A stretch of DNA of 64,000 bases from Cognatishimia activa (GTDB lineage Bacteria; Pseudomonadota; Alphaproteobacteria; Rhodobacterales; Rhodobacteraceae): assembly GCF_026016445.1 (NCBI RefSeq), contig NZ_CP096147.1:64501-128500 (forward strand), read 5' to 3'. The position numbers and the translations under genes were made by a program. Positions 1-8,331 of the stretch are shown piece by piece. The notes beneath the pieces were generated by a model. The model was not told the DNA's origin, made no database searches, and worked only from the letters and a program-made list of their open reading frames with translations. Numbering within the stretch: position 1 is the first letter of the stretch; each line of letters begins with the position of its first letter.

Positions 1-184
1 CCTGACGGGGGGCGTCTCACGGTCCGTGGCTCCCATTCTTTTTGAACTCGGCTTTGAAGCGACTTTGAAAGACAAGGGGCGGTTTTCTGATCTGGCAGGA
101 TCATTTCAGATCAATCTGATCGATGATGACTTTGCCGCTTTGAAGGGGTGTGCCCGTCATTTACGCCAGTTGGTGGCTGCGTAG
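1..184 (+). CDS. glk: Glucokinase, C-terminal end (5' truncated by window)
   Basis: The reading frame from base 2 to the TAG at 182-184 gives 60 residues with the C-terminal signature of hexokinase-like bacterial glucokinase: GGVSRS near the start, then FEATLKDKGRF, and ARHLRQL just before the end. E. coli Glk ends with a similar FEDKGRF and HLRQ pattern. The enzyme phosphorylates cytosolic glucose with ATP. The nucleotide-binding and catalytic parts lie outside the window, so completeness cannot be judged. It reads toward the deacetylase-like gene 111 bases downstream, and no clear terminator lies between them. Confidence 0.75.
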   Translation, partial: LTGGVSRSVAPILFELGFEATLKDKGRFSDLAGSFQINLIDDDFAALKGCARHLRQLVAA

Positions 185-295
185 CACTAACTCTCGCTAA
201 AGATGTAAGAATTGCAAATTGCCTGCGCTCCAATCAGATTGGTCGCAATCCAAACGGAAACTCGTTGTGTGAGCTATCCGATGTGAGGGCAGGCG

Positions 296-1042
296 ATGAA
301 GTTGGACTGGACACCAGTTCGAAATGAATTGGCGAAATGGCGTCGAGAAGGCCTCATGCTACCCATTTGGTGGCGTGATGATGACGCGACTGAGCCAACG
401 GTCAAATTGGATCAGCTGATCCATATATCTGAAAAAATTGAGGTGCCATTGCACCTAGCCGTTATTCCGCGAGAAGCGACGCGCGCTTTGGGTGATCTGG
501 TGTCTGACAATGAGATGGTCATCCCGGTGGTTCACGGTTGGTCCCACACCAATCATGAGGCACCAAAAGAGACGAAGTGCGAATTTGGAGAAGGCCGTTC
601 CATCGAAACGCGTCGAGAGGAGGCGGCAGAAGGTCTGCGGCGTATTCAAACACTAATGGGTGATCGTGTGGCATCGATGTTTGTGCCACCTTGGAACCGC
701 GTGCCGACCAGCTTTCTTCCAATATTGAAGGAGGTGGGCTATTCATGTTTCTCAACGTGTAACCCGCGATCGGAAGCAGAACCGATACCTGGATTGCTGC
801 AGATAAACACACATATCGATCCGCTTTATTGGCGCCCATCCAAGAGGCTCTCCCACCCAGAATTGATCGTCGATAAGATCACTAATCTGTTGAAGCAAAG
901 GCGTCAGGGTAAGACTGACAATTCAGAGCCATTTGGCCTCTTAACGCATCATCTCGCACATGAGCCTCAGGTTTGGGAGTTCTGCAATCAGTTTTGGCAG
1001 GAACTTTTGGAAGGACCTACAGAGGTTTATCGCGTCAGGTAA
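296..1042 (+). CDS. Polysaccharide deacetylase-family (NodB-like fold) protein
   Basis: A 248-residue protein, probably cytosolic since no signal peptide is seen. The WWRDDDA motif near residue 25 resembles the metal-binding DD of NodB-fold deacetylases. HGWSHTNH (about residues 80-87) supplies the usual histidine pair, and a later PPWNR matches the family arginine motif. The family hydrolyses N- or O-acyl groups from carbohydrates, but substrate cannot be told here. It follows a glucokinase, a neighbour suggesting sugar metabolism, though this is weak evidence. The ATG at 296 follows a purine-rich gagggcagg at good spacing. It could also be a catalytically altered family member of other function. 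Confidence 0.65.
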   Translation: MKLDWTPVRNELAKWRREGLMLPIWWRDDDATEPTVKLDQLIHISEKIEVPLHLAVIPREATRALGDLVSDNEMVIPVVHGWSHTNHEAPKETKCEFGEGRSIETRREEAAEGLRRIQTLMGDRVASMFVPPWNRVPTSFLPILKEVGYSCFSTCNPRSEAEPIPGLLQINTHIDPLYWRPSKRLSHPELIVDKITNLLKQRRQGKTDNSEPFGLLTHHLAHEPQVWEFCNQFWQELLEGPTEVYRVR

Positions 1043-1091
1043 CAGCGCTTCTAGGCTTGCGTCTTACCACAGTGCTTTCTAACAGTACTGC

Positions 1092-1703
1092 ATGACGCAA
1101 CCGACGAAATCGACAATTTCAGATCAAATCACGCAAGCGCTGACCGATCAAATCGTGCGTGGTGAATTGGCGTCGGACGAAAAACTGCGGCAGGACCATA
1201 TCGCGAGGGAATTTAACACCAGCCACGTTCCGGTGCGCGAAGCGCTGCTGCGCCTTGAAGCGCGTGGTTTGGCCGTGAGCCAGCCTCGGAGAGGTGTACG
1301 CGTTGCGCCGTTTGATCCTGCAGATATGGTGGAAATTCGAGAAATGCGTTTAGCGTTGGAGCCGGTTGCGCTTCGGCACTCGATTTCGAACCTAACACCA
1401 AAACAACGTGCAGACGCCGAAGCAGCTCGCGTGGCCTGCGATGAAGCGCAGGATATTGTGGAATGGGATCTGGAGAACCGTGCCTTCCATTTGGCCATTT
1501 TGGCGGGATGTAATATGCCGCGGCTGTTGTCTGAAATCAGCGATCTACAGGTATTATCCGCGCGGCATCTACTGGCAACTTTCTCCAAAAGCTGGATGCG
1601 GCGCACAGACCGCGATCATAGTGCAATTATGCAGGCCATTCGCACCAAAGATACGGAAACAGCAGTGTCCGTTCTGCAAAGACACTTATCGCGGCTGGCT
1701 TAA
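1092..1703 (+). CDS. bioR: GntR-family regulator (FCD type), probable biotin repressor BioR
   Basis: 203 residues. The N-terminal winged helix (about residues 10-75) contains the typical IAREFNTSHVPVREALLRLE recognition helix region, and the C-terminal half is an FCD ligand domain with FHLAILAGC and DHSAIMQAIR segments. In many alphaproteobacteria a GntR protein, BioR, replaces BirA as biotin repressor and binds TTATMKATAA boxes. This gene lies convergent with bioC, overlapping it by 4 bases, and such a box lies upstream of bioB at 7109-7118. No matching box is seen before this gene, so autoregulation is not evident. Family assignment is secure; the BioR name is inferred from context. Confidence 0.75.
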   Translation: MTQPTKSTISDQITQALTDQIVRGELASDEKLRQDHIAREFNTSHVPVREALLRLEARGLAVSQPRRGVRVAPFDPADMVEIREMRLALEPVALRHSISNLTPKQRADAEAARVACDEAQDIVEWDLENRAFHLAILAGCNMPRLLSEISDLQVLSARHLLATFSKSWMRRTDRDHSAIMQAIRTKDTETAVSVLQRHLSRLA

Positions 1704-2461
1704 GCCTTCTGCGCCAAGATCCACACCGGATCGTAAGTGAGAGGCAGACCTTCATTGGTACCAAAGCGCTCTGCGTATTCCGTTTCGAACCCTTGCAAGT
1801 CCTGAGTCGTCCAAGACCGATTGGTGGCGCCGTTCACACCAGTGTCCCGAAGGTGTTTTAAAAGCGAAAGTGCGCTTGGAAACCATTCGGTTGTTTGGGC
1901 TTGAGACAGATGTCGAATGGTCATGTTTTGAGGCAATATAAATCGCCAATCCGCGGCATCCATATAGTTCGGGGCAGCTGCAGTTGAACCCAAGGCACGG
2001 AGCTCATGGAATTGCTTGTGCCCAAACCCGGAAACGGCCAGCCAACCGCCGGGTGCAAGGACGTCAGAGAAACGTTCAAGCAAGGATGGCAGGTCTTCGA
2101 CCCACTGCACGGTGCTTGCTGAACAGATGAGGTCGAGGTTTTGTGGCAGCGCCATGCTTTCAATTGGTCCACCAATGAACGCTGCACCTCTTGGCGCAAA
2201 CTCAGCACAATCGCTGACCAGATCATTCAAATATAGGTGGTCTATCTTAGAGTTTTTGATCAGCACACGTGTCAGATGGCCGGTGCCGATGCCAAACTCT
2301 AATGCGCTGTTCATGTGATGTGGCAGATGCTGTGCCATCAAACCAGACAGGCGCTGCGCGATTTGGGCCTGTTGGGTTGCACTGTCGTGGTAAGTTTTAA
2401 GCCCACGTTGGAAACTCTGCGCCACTTTGCTGATCTGCATGGTCTGGTTCATATCCTTCAT
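1700..2461 (-). CDS. bioC: Malonyl-ACP O-methyltransferase BioC
   Basis: 253 residues with a class I SAM-methyltransferase fold. The SAM loop ALEFGIGTGHLTRVL lies about residues 54-68, followed by acidic strand and ICSASTVQWVEDL as in BioC. BioC methylates the free carboxyl of malonyl-ACP so that fatty-acid synthesis can build the pimeloyl chain. Last gene of the bioB-F-D-A-G-C operon; its start overlaps the bioG stop by 4 bases, implying translational coupling. Many alphaproteobacteria instead use BioZ, so BioC/BioG is a distinguishing feature. Confidence 0.88.
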   Translation of the reverse strand: MKDMNQTMQISKVAQSFQRGLKTYHDSATQQAQIAQRLSGLMAQHLPHHMNSALEFGIGTGHLTRVLIKNSKIDHLYLNDLVSDCAEFAPRGAAFIGGPIESMALPQNLDLICSASTVQWVEDLPSLLERFSDVLAPGGWLAVSGFGHKQFHELRALGSTAAAPNYMDAADWRFILPQNMTIRHLSQAQTTEWFPSALSLLKHLRDTGVNGATNRSWTTQDLQGFETEYAERFGTNEGLPLTYDPVWILAQKA

Positions 2462-3078
2462 GCAATGACCTCCTGCCAGCTGTCCCAGGCGGAAAAGGGC
2501 ACATGTGGCGCGTCAATAGATCGGATGACATCTTCTTGTCCACAAAAGGCGCGCGCAAGGTTTGCAGGTGGGAAAATCCGATCTTTTTGACTGATCCATA
2601 TACGATCAAATGTGGGGCAACTGGCCGGACCGCGTTGCCGCACAGCTGCGAGTTCCTCTGTCCGGGCTGCGACATCAATCGCAATGTCTGGCTGTTTTTC
2701 ACCGTAACAAAGTGCCGCGAAGCTTTGGAAATTTTCCTGAGACATCCCATTCTGCGTTTTCTGATAAACCATAGGCGGGATTCCCATACGACGATCCACG
2801 GGCGACGGGCTGCCGTTGATGGCAACAGTGCGATCGAACTGAGCCCTTTCGGCTGGGCAGAGATGTGCAAATGCCGACACGCCAAAGGAGTAAGCGACGG
2901 CAGTGCGGTTCTGATAGGAGGAGAGGTCTGGCAGGCCATCGAGATCACGATAATCATCGACAAACAAAACGTCTTGGGGACCCGAGAGATGAGCAAACAT
3001 CTCCGCCCCCAAAGCCCAGCCGCCAAAGACGACGATGAGGTCGTTGTGACCATTATGTTTAAGCCAAACCGACTCCAT
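2458..3078 (-). CDS. bioG: Pimeloyl-ACP methyl ester esterase BioG (DUF452)
   Basis: 206 residues, matching the short alpha/beta hydrolase family BioG. The FGGWALGAEMF segment near residues 18-28 and the nucleophile motif AYSFGVSAF, with Ser64, are typical. DAPHVPF near the C-terminus supplies the probable catalytic histidine. BioG removes the methyl group added by BioC, ending chain elongation and releasing pimeloyl-ACP for BioF. It shares one base with the bioA stop and overlaps bioC by 4 bases. BioH is the functional alternative in enterics. Confidence 0.85.
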   Translation of the reverse strand: MESVWLKHNGHNDLIVVFGGWALGAEMFAHLSGPQDVLFVDDYRDLDGLPDLSSYQNRTAVAYSFGVSAFAHLCPAERAQFDRTVAINGSPSPVDRRMGIPPMVYQKTQNGMSQENFQSFAALCYGEKQPDIAIDVAARTEELAAVRQRGPASCPTFDRIWISQKDRIFPPANLARAFCGQEDVIRSIDAPHVPFSAWDSWQEVIA

Positions 3079-4358
3079 TAAAGCACCTTTGCCAGCTTTA
3101 AGAGGGCAGCGGTGATCTGGCTGATTTCATCTTCGGAACAGATGAACGGCGGCATGGAGTAGATGTTTTTTGCAAAGGGTCGAAGGTAAACACCGTTTTC
3201 TTTTGCAAGGCCATGGGCGACATCTGCGCTAACGGTGTGGTCCATCTCGATCACGGCAATACCGCCGAGTACGCGGACGTCTTCAACGCCTTTGAAGGAC
3301 TTGGCCGGAGCAAGTTCCTCGCTCATTTGCGCCTCAATCCGCTGCGTCTGACGGACCCAGCCTCCTTCCGATAGGATGTCCAAAGATGCCTTCGCAGCCA
3401 CGCAAGCCAGTGGATTGCCCATGAAGGTCGGCCCGTGCATGAAGATGCCCGGTTCGCCGTGTCCGATCCCTTCTGCGACTCGGTCATTGGTCATTGTGCA
3501 GGCGAAACTGATGTGCCCACCAGTCAGTGCTTTCCCGAGACACAGAATGTCTGGCTCAATATTTGTGTGGTCCGTGCCAAACATCTGGCCGGTGCGGCCA
3601 AAACCCGTGGCGATCTCATCAAAGATCAACAGCACGCCATGCTCATCGCAAATGGCACGTGCCTGATTAAGGAATTCCGGGTGATAGAAATACATTCCAC
3701 CCGTGCCCTGCACCACGGGTTCCAAAATGAATGCTGCGATGTCGTTGTGCTTTTCTAACGTTTCACGCAGTGCTGCCAGGCCATTTTCGGCCTCGTCTGG
3801 GTTCCAGTCTTCGTCGATGCGAATCTTTGGTTTGTCGATGAAATACTGGATCGACAAAGCACCCTGAAAAAGATGGTGCATACCGGTGACTGGATCGCAC
3901 ACGCTCATCGCTTTCCAGGTGTCGCCGTGGTAGCCGGAACGGATCGTCACGAATTTTGAGCGCTGCGTCTGGCTGACAGAATACTGGTACTGTACGGCCA
4001 TTTTCATGCCGACTTCAACAGCCACGGATCCGCTATCGCAGTAGAAAATGCGTTGCATGGAAGGCGGCGACATTTCCAGCAACTTTCGCCCAAGCTCAAT
4101 CGCAGGGTCATGGGTAAGGCCGCCGAACATAACATGGGGCAGCTTGTCGAGTTGCGCGTGTATTGCACCGGTAATGCGCGGGTTTCTGTGGCCGTGCAGC
4201 ATGCACCACCAGCTCGACATGGCATCAATCACACGCGCGCCGTCGTCCAGTGTCAGCCATGCACCTTCGGCCTCGGTGACCCGGAAGGTCGGTCCGGGTT
4301 TGGCAACATTGGTGTAGGGATGCCAAAGGTGATGTTGGTCGAATTCGAGCGGGGTCAT
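3078..4358 (-). CDS. bioA: Adenosylmethionine--8-amino-7-oxononanoate transaminase
   Basis: 426 residues, normal for BioA, a class III PLP aminotransferase. It begins with the family HLWHPYT motif, then SSWWCMLHGHRNP, the PLP-contact IFDEIATGFGRTG and the Schiff-base lysine in CLGKALTGG. It converts KAPA to DAPA with SAM as amino donor. Start overlaps the bioD stop by 4 bases (ATGA). Confidence 0.95.
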   Translation of the reverse strand: MTPLEFDQHHLWHPYTNVAKPGPTFRVTEAEGAWLTLDDGARVIDAMSSWWCMLHGHRNPRITGAIHAQLDKLPHVMFGGLTHDPAIELGRKLLEMSPPSMQRIFYCDSGSVAVEVGMKMAVQYQYSVSQTQRSKFVTIRSGYHGDTWKAMSVCDPVTGMHHLFQGALSIQYFIDKPKIRIDEDWNPDEAENGLAALRETLEKHNDIAAFILEPVVQGTGGMYFYHPEFLNQARAICDEHGVLLIFDEIATGFGRTGQMFGTDHTNIEPDILCLGKALTGGHISFACTMTNDRVAEGIGHGEPGIFMHGPTFMGNPLACVAAKASLDILSEGGWVRQTQRIEAQMSEELAPAKSFKGVEDVRVLGGIAVIEMDHTVSADVAHGLAKENGVYLRPFAKNIYSMPPFICSEDEISQITAALLKLAKVL

Positions 4359-4978
4359 GCCATTGCCCTGCGGATGGTTTCGACGTCGATGTCTTCAAAG
4401 GCGGTTGCCAACGTCTCGGATGTCAGGGGATCAAGGCGCGGAAGGCGGCCAAGGTGCTGGGTCTCGCCAAATTGGACAATGGTCTCCTCGACTTCGGGCT
4501 CGGCGTCACCGATGAAGGCGACGCCCACCACAGGACATCCGGCCGCTTTGAGGGCGCGCAGAGATAAAAGACTATGGTTGATGGTGCCAAGTTGGGTGCA
4601 GGCACAGAGCACAACAGGGTATTGCCAGGTGGAAATCAGGTCGATGTAGAGAATCTCGCGATTGAGCGGTACCAATAGACCGCCAGCGCCCTCAATGACC
4701 ATCGGTGACATGGTGCTTGGGAGAACAATTGCCGCAGGATCAATTGTGAGCCCTTCGGCCTCGGCGGCCAAATGCGGAGAGGCTGGTTTCTTCAGGCGGA
4801 CAAGTTCCGGCAGGGTAGGGCGGCCAGTCAGGCGAGCAACTGTTTCACTGTCCGTTTCGCCTTCTAACCCGGATTGCACAGGTTTGAGGTACTCAGCGCC
4901 CAAAGCCTGCGTAAGGCCTGCGGCAAAGACGGTTTTCCCGATATCAGTGTCTGTTCCTGCTACGACAACTCTAGGCAT
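4355..4978 (-). CDS. bioD: Dethiobiotin synthase
   Basis: 207 residues. The P-loop VVAGTDTDIGKTVFAAGL at the N-terminus and the LKPVQSG segment that follows are diagnostic of ATP-dependent dethiobiotin synthetase, which carboxylates DAPA to close the ureido ring. The EGAGGLLVPLN motif near residue 95 is also family-typical. Start lies 8 bases inside the end of bioF, again suggesting coupled translation. Confidence 0.95.
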   Translation of the reverse strand: MPRVVVAGTDTDIGKTVFAAGLTQALGAEYLKPVQSGLEGETDSETVARLTGRPTLPELVRLKKPASPHLAAEAEGLTIDPAAIVLPSTMSPMVIEGAGGLLVPLNREILYIDLISTWQYPVVLCACTQLGTINHSLLSLRALKAAGCPVVGVAFIGDAEPEVEETIVQFGETQHLGRLPRLDPLTSETLATAFEDIDVETIRRAMA

Positions 4979-6122
4979 GTTTGGTCTCCAGTAAGTCGGC
5001 GAGGTCAGTGAACATTTGAGTGATGATTTCCGGTGTCACATTGTTGGTGATCGAAATTCTTAGACGCGAGGTCCCACGGGGCACGGTCGGTGGGCGAATG
5101 CCACGGATGTCGTAACCCTTGGCCTGAAGCGCTGCGGCTATTTCCATGGTGCGGGCATCATCGCCGATGATCACAGGGAGGATTTGGGATTGAAATCCTT
5201 CAAGCCCACAAAGCCGAGCGGCTTCCCGATGCGCGTGGGCCACCGTGTCATGCGCGCGGCGCTGCAGCTCGGGGTTCTCTGCGAGGCATCTCAGGGCGGC
5301 ACGCACGAGCGCGGCGTTCAAAGGTGATGGTGCGGTTGCAAAGATGAAGCCGCGGGCTTTGTTGATCAGAGTTTCAATCAGTGCCGCGTGCCCACAAATC
5401 AAAGCGCCGGACACGCCGAGGCCTTTGCCGCACGTATGCAGCGTTAGAAGTTTTGGGTGATGGGCGAAAGCGTGCGTGAGGCCGAGACCTGACGGGCCAT
5501 GAATGCCTGTGGCATGGGCTTCATCGGCCACTAAAACTGCGTCGTGTTTATTGGCGAGTTCCGCGAAGTCGGCGGCAGGGGCCAGATCACCGTCCATGGA
5601 ATAAACGGTTTCAATCGCGATCCAAATACGTCCTGCGAAGCCCTCGGCCTTTACTGCTTCGATCTTTTCAGCAGCATCGGCAACGTCGTTGTGGCCAAAG
5701 GCCTGCGTTTTTGCGCGGCCGAGTTTCATGCCGTCATGCGCGGAGGCGTGGATCAACTCATCATGTAGAATGATGTCTTCATGCCCAGGAAGCGTGGAGA
5801 AAATTGCGGTGTTGGCTTGGAAGCCACCGCCCATGAACAGCGCCCGTTCAGTGCCAAAAAGCGTCGCGGCTTCTTGCTCCAAAACTGCATGTTCCTTGTC
5901 ATTCCCGCGCAGCAGCCGCGACCCGCCAGCGCCGACCGGAACGCCACGCGCCAAAGCTTCTTGCGCGGCGTCACGCAGAAGGTCGGAGCCAGCCAGCCCA
6001 AGATAGTCATTTGACGCGAAATCATGCCCCGCGCGGGGCATGAGGCTGCGATAGCGGGATCGCTTTTTTAACTGATCCAGAGCGCCTTGGTGTCTTGGGA
6101 AGGGCTGGGTGAAGACGGTCAT
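4971..6122 (-). CDS. bioF: 8-amino-7-oxononanoate synthase
   Basis: 383 residues, usual for BioF, an alpha-oxoamine synthase using PLP. Visible motifs are [11 protein letters not shown] near residue 36, [11 protein letters not shown], the aspartate-containing [14 protein letters not shown], and [13 protein letters not shown] with the PLP lysine. It condenses pimeloyl-ACP with alanine. Four-base overlap with bioB upstream. Confidence 0.95.
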   Translation of the reverse strand: MTVFTQPFPRHQGALDQLKKRSRYRSLMPRAGHDFASNDYLGLAGSDLLRDAAQEALARGVPVGAGGSRLLRGNDKEHAVLEQEAATLFGTERALFMGGGFQANTAIFSTLPGHEDIILHDELIHASAHDGMKLGRAKTQAFGHNDVADAAEKIEAVKAEGFAGRIWIAIETVYSMDGDLAPAADFAELANKHDAVLVADEAHATGIHGPSGLGLTHAFAHHPKLLTLHTCGKGLGVSGALICGHAALIETLINKARGFIFATAPSPLNAALVRAALRCLAENPELQRRAHDTVAHAHREAARLCGLEGFQSQILPVIIGDDARTMEIAAALQAKGYDIRGIRPPTVPRGTSRLRISITNNVTPEIITQMFTDLADLLETKHA

Positions 6123-7099
6123 CGCGACCCGTCACACCCCGCTTCCATCGCGGTGATGCCCAGTTTGTCAAAGAGAACGCTATCTTTGTCTTCTTCCGGG
6201 TTGTCTGCGGTCAACAGCGTCTCGCCGACAAATATTGAGTTTGCACCGGCAAAGAAACACATGGCCTGCATCTCATCCGTCATATCGGTGCGACCCGCGG
6301 AAAGGCGCACGTGGGACTTTGGCATCAGGATGCGCGCGAGTGCAATGGTGCGCACGAACTCAATTGGGTCAAGTTTCTCAACATCCGCCAGGGGCGTATC
6401 CGCAATTGGGATCAGCATGTTCACCGGAACAGAATCTGGGTGCTCTTTCAGCGTCGCCAGCGCCAGCAGCATATCCACACGGTCCATCTGCTTTTCACCC
6501 ATGCCAACGATGCCACCTGCGCAAACCTTGATGCCCGCTTCGCGCACGCGGTTCAGCGTGTCGATACGGTCTGCGAAGGTGCGGGTGGTGATGATTTCTG
6601 AATAGTAACGTTCAGACGTGTCGATGTTGTGGTTGTAGTAATCAAGACCGGACTCTTTGAGGCGGAAAATCTGGTCATCTTCCAACATGCCCAAAGTCAT
6701 GCAGGTTTCCATGCCAAGGTCTTTAACACCCTTCACCATGGCTTCCAGAACGTCCATGTCACGGTCTTTAGGAGAGCGCCATGCCGCCCCCATGCAATAT
6801 CGGGTTGCGCCGCCTTCCTTAGCTTTCCGCGCTTCAGATAGAACACGTTCAACTTCGATCAGTTTGGATGCTGAGAGTTTTGCGCCATTGCGGGCAGATT
6901 GAGAGCAATAAGCGCAGTCTTCTGCGCAGCCGCCAGTCTTGATGCTGAGCAGCTTGGAGCGTTGCACCTGATTTGGGTCAAAATGCGCGCGGTGTACGGT
7001 ATGTGCTCTAAAGAGCAAATCCATAAAGGGCAGATTGTAGATGGCGTCGGCCTCTTCGCGGGTCCAGTCGGTGCGGAGTTCGGCGGAATTGTCTAGCAT
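6119..7099 (-). CDS. bioB: Biotin synthase
   Basis: 326 residues. The radical-SAM cluster motif CAEDCAYC gives Cys58, Cys62 and Cys65. Conserved CMGAAWRSP and the [12 protein letters not shown] segment place it firmly in BioB, which inserts sulphur into dethiobiotin using a sacrificial [2Fe-2S] cluster. First gene of the biotin operon. The ATG at 7099 sits 9 bases from a BioR-type box, so repressor binding would block the start region directly. Confidence 0.96.
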   Translation of the reverse strand: MLDNSAELRTDWTREEADAIYNLPFMDLLFRAHTVHRAHFDPNQVQRSKLLSIKTGGCAEDCAYCSQSARNGAKLSASKLIEVERVLSEARKAKEGGATRYCMGAAWRSPKDRDMDVLEAMVKGVKDLGMETCMTLGMLEDDQIFRLKESGLDYYNHNIDTSERYYSEIITTRTFADRIDTLNRVREAGIKVCAGGIVGMGEKQMDRVDMLLALATLKEHPDSVPVNMLIPIADTPLADVEKLDPIEFVRTIALARILMPKSHVRLSAGRTDMTDEMQAMCFFAGANSIFVGETLLTADNPEEDKDSVLFDKLGITAMEAGCDGSR

Positions 7100-7108
7100 G
7101 GGCTCACT

Positions 7109-7118
7109 TTATAGATAA
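7109..7118. promoter_or_regulatory. BioR operator box 1
   Basis: The sequence TTATAGATAA is an exact match to the published alphaproteobacterial BioR consensus TTATMKATAA and is a near palindrome. It lies 10-19 bases upstream of the bioB start, on the promoter side of the biotin operon. With a GntR regulator next to the operon this is strong support for biotin-responsive repression. Confidence 0.8.
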
Positions 7119-7150
7119 TTTTGATTCAGACGGCTTACTCGAGGTCTTTT

Positions 7151-7160
7151 TTATCTATTT
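7151..7160. promoter_or_regulatory. BioR-like box 2 (degenerate)
   Basis: TTATCTATTT matches 8 of 10 positions of the alternative BioR form TTATCTATAA. Its centre lies exactly 42 bases from box 1, close to four helical turns, so two dimers could bind the same DNA face. The surrounding AT-rich stretch (7141-7170) probably holds the bioB promoter. Confidence 0.5.
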
Positions 7161-7222
7161 TTAAATTTGGATCAAGCTTTCATACTCATGTAACGCGGCG
7201 GAAGTGGCAATTCGACGCCTCA

Positions 7223-8236
7223 TTAGTCAAGCGCAGGGGGGACCAAGATGCGTAGAGAGTTATTTTTTGAGGAGGTTGGAGGCTTTGTTCCGAAGTGTTT
7301 AGATAGGATGACACGGCACGCGTTGCGGATGTCATCCTGGAAATCATGATAAAGTAAAAAGTCGATCTCGCCCGTCCCAAGCAGGGCTTGGTTGTCAGGT
7401 TCCAGATCATGTGCAATGACGATTTGGGGTCGAATCCCTTGCTGTGCCAGCGCATCAAGGATGGCGCGATTGCTGCCGCCAATGGAATACAGTGCGTCAA
7501 TCCTTTGCATCGTGGCGATAGAAGAGATCTGCTCTAGAAATCGCGGGCGATCGCGGCCTTCAACCAATTCCAGTACCTCTGCATCGGGGCGACGCCCGGT
7601 GAAGGCCTGCCGAAATCCTTCCGCACGATCTTCTTCGCCTTTGAACCTTTCGTTGCGCAATGTCATGAGCACCGTGGGTTCTGCGACAGAAGCCAACCAT
7701 TTATTCGCGACCCAAGCTGCGGTTCCACCGGCTCGGCGGTTGTTGAGGCCAACATAGGCCGTGCGGTTGGTGTCTTCCAAATCCGTGGCAAGCGTCACAA
7801 CGGGGATTTTTGCCGCCTCCAGTCTATCCACCATGGTTTTGATGCGATCTGCGGCGGGAGACATAAGAATGACACCGTCGCTGCCGCGCCTGAGGACTTG
7901 TTCCAACCGTTTTTCCAAGTCCGCGACTGGGAAGCGCATGCGCAGATCGGACCGAAACCGAATAACAGCCGGGCGCATTAAAGGAAGCTCGCTCCGACAG
8001 GCGGTTTCCAAAGCTTCGATAAACGTTTGAGGCGCTTCTACCACAAGGTCCACAAGGATCTTACGGCCCGTCATGGCCAATTGCTGGCGCTGTTCTTCCA
8101 GCGCGACGATGGCTTGTTGCACGCGATCAATGGTCTGCTGACGTACGTTTCCGCGCCGGTTCAATACGCGATCAACCGTTGCAGGACCGAGGCCTGCCTG
8201 CAGGGCGATGTCTTTGATTAAAAACCGATGGGCCAT
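7223..8236 (-). CDS. LacI-family transcriptional regulator
   Basis: Start taken at ATG 8236 because the LacI helix-turn-helix then begins at residue 6 (IKDIALQAGLGPATVDRVLN), as usual; a longer in-frame version to 8362 would add 42 residues and overlap the divergent gene. 337 residues. The rest is a periplasmic-binding-protein-like sensor domain with GSDGVILMSPAADR, IPVVTLATD and YSIGGSNRAILDAL, suggesting a sugar-like effector. It is divergent from the PhyH-type dioxygenase with a 95-base gap and probably controls it and itself; the effector is unknown. Confidence 0.85.
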   Translation of the reverse strand: MAHRFLIKDIALQAGLGPATVDRVLNRRGNVRQQTIDRVQQAIVALEEQRQQLAMTGRKILVDLVVEAPQTFIEALETACRSELPLMRPAVIRFRSDLRMRFPVADLEKRLEQVLRRGSDGVILMSPAADRIKTMVDRLEAAKIPVVTLATDLEDTNRTAYVGLNNRRAGGTAAWVANKWLASVAEPTVLMTLRNERFKGEEDRAEGFRQAFTGRRPDAEVLELVEGRDRPRFLEQISSIATMQRIDALYSIGGSNRAILDALAQQGIRPQIVIAHDLEPDNQALLGTGEIDFLLYHDFQDDIRNACRVILSKHFGTKPPTSSKNNSLRILVPPALD

Positions 8237-8331
8237 AATGATGTGTTTTTGATGGTCTTCGAGCGCTGCGCTGACCCTATCGCCGATTATGTTTTCAGGC
8301 AAATGCAACGCGTCTGGGGAGGAAACGGACG

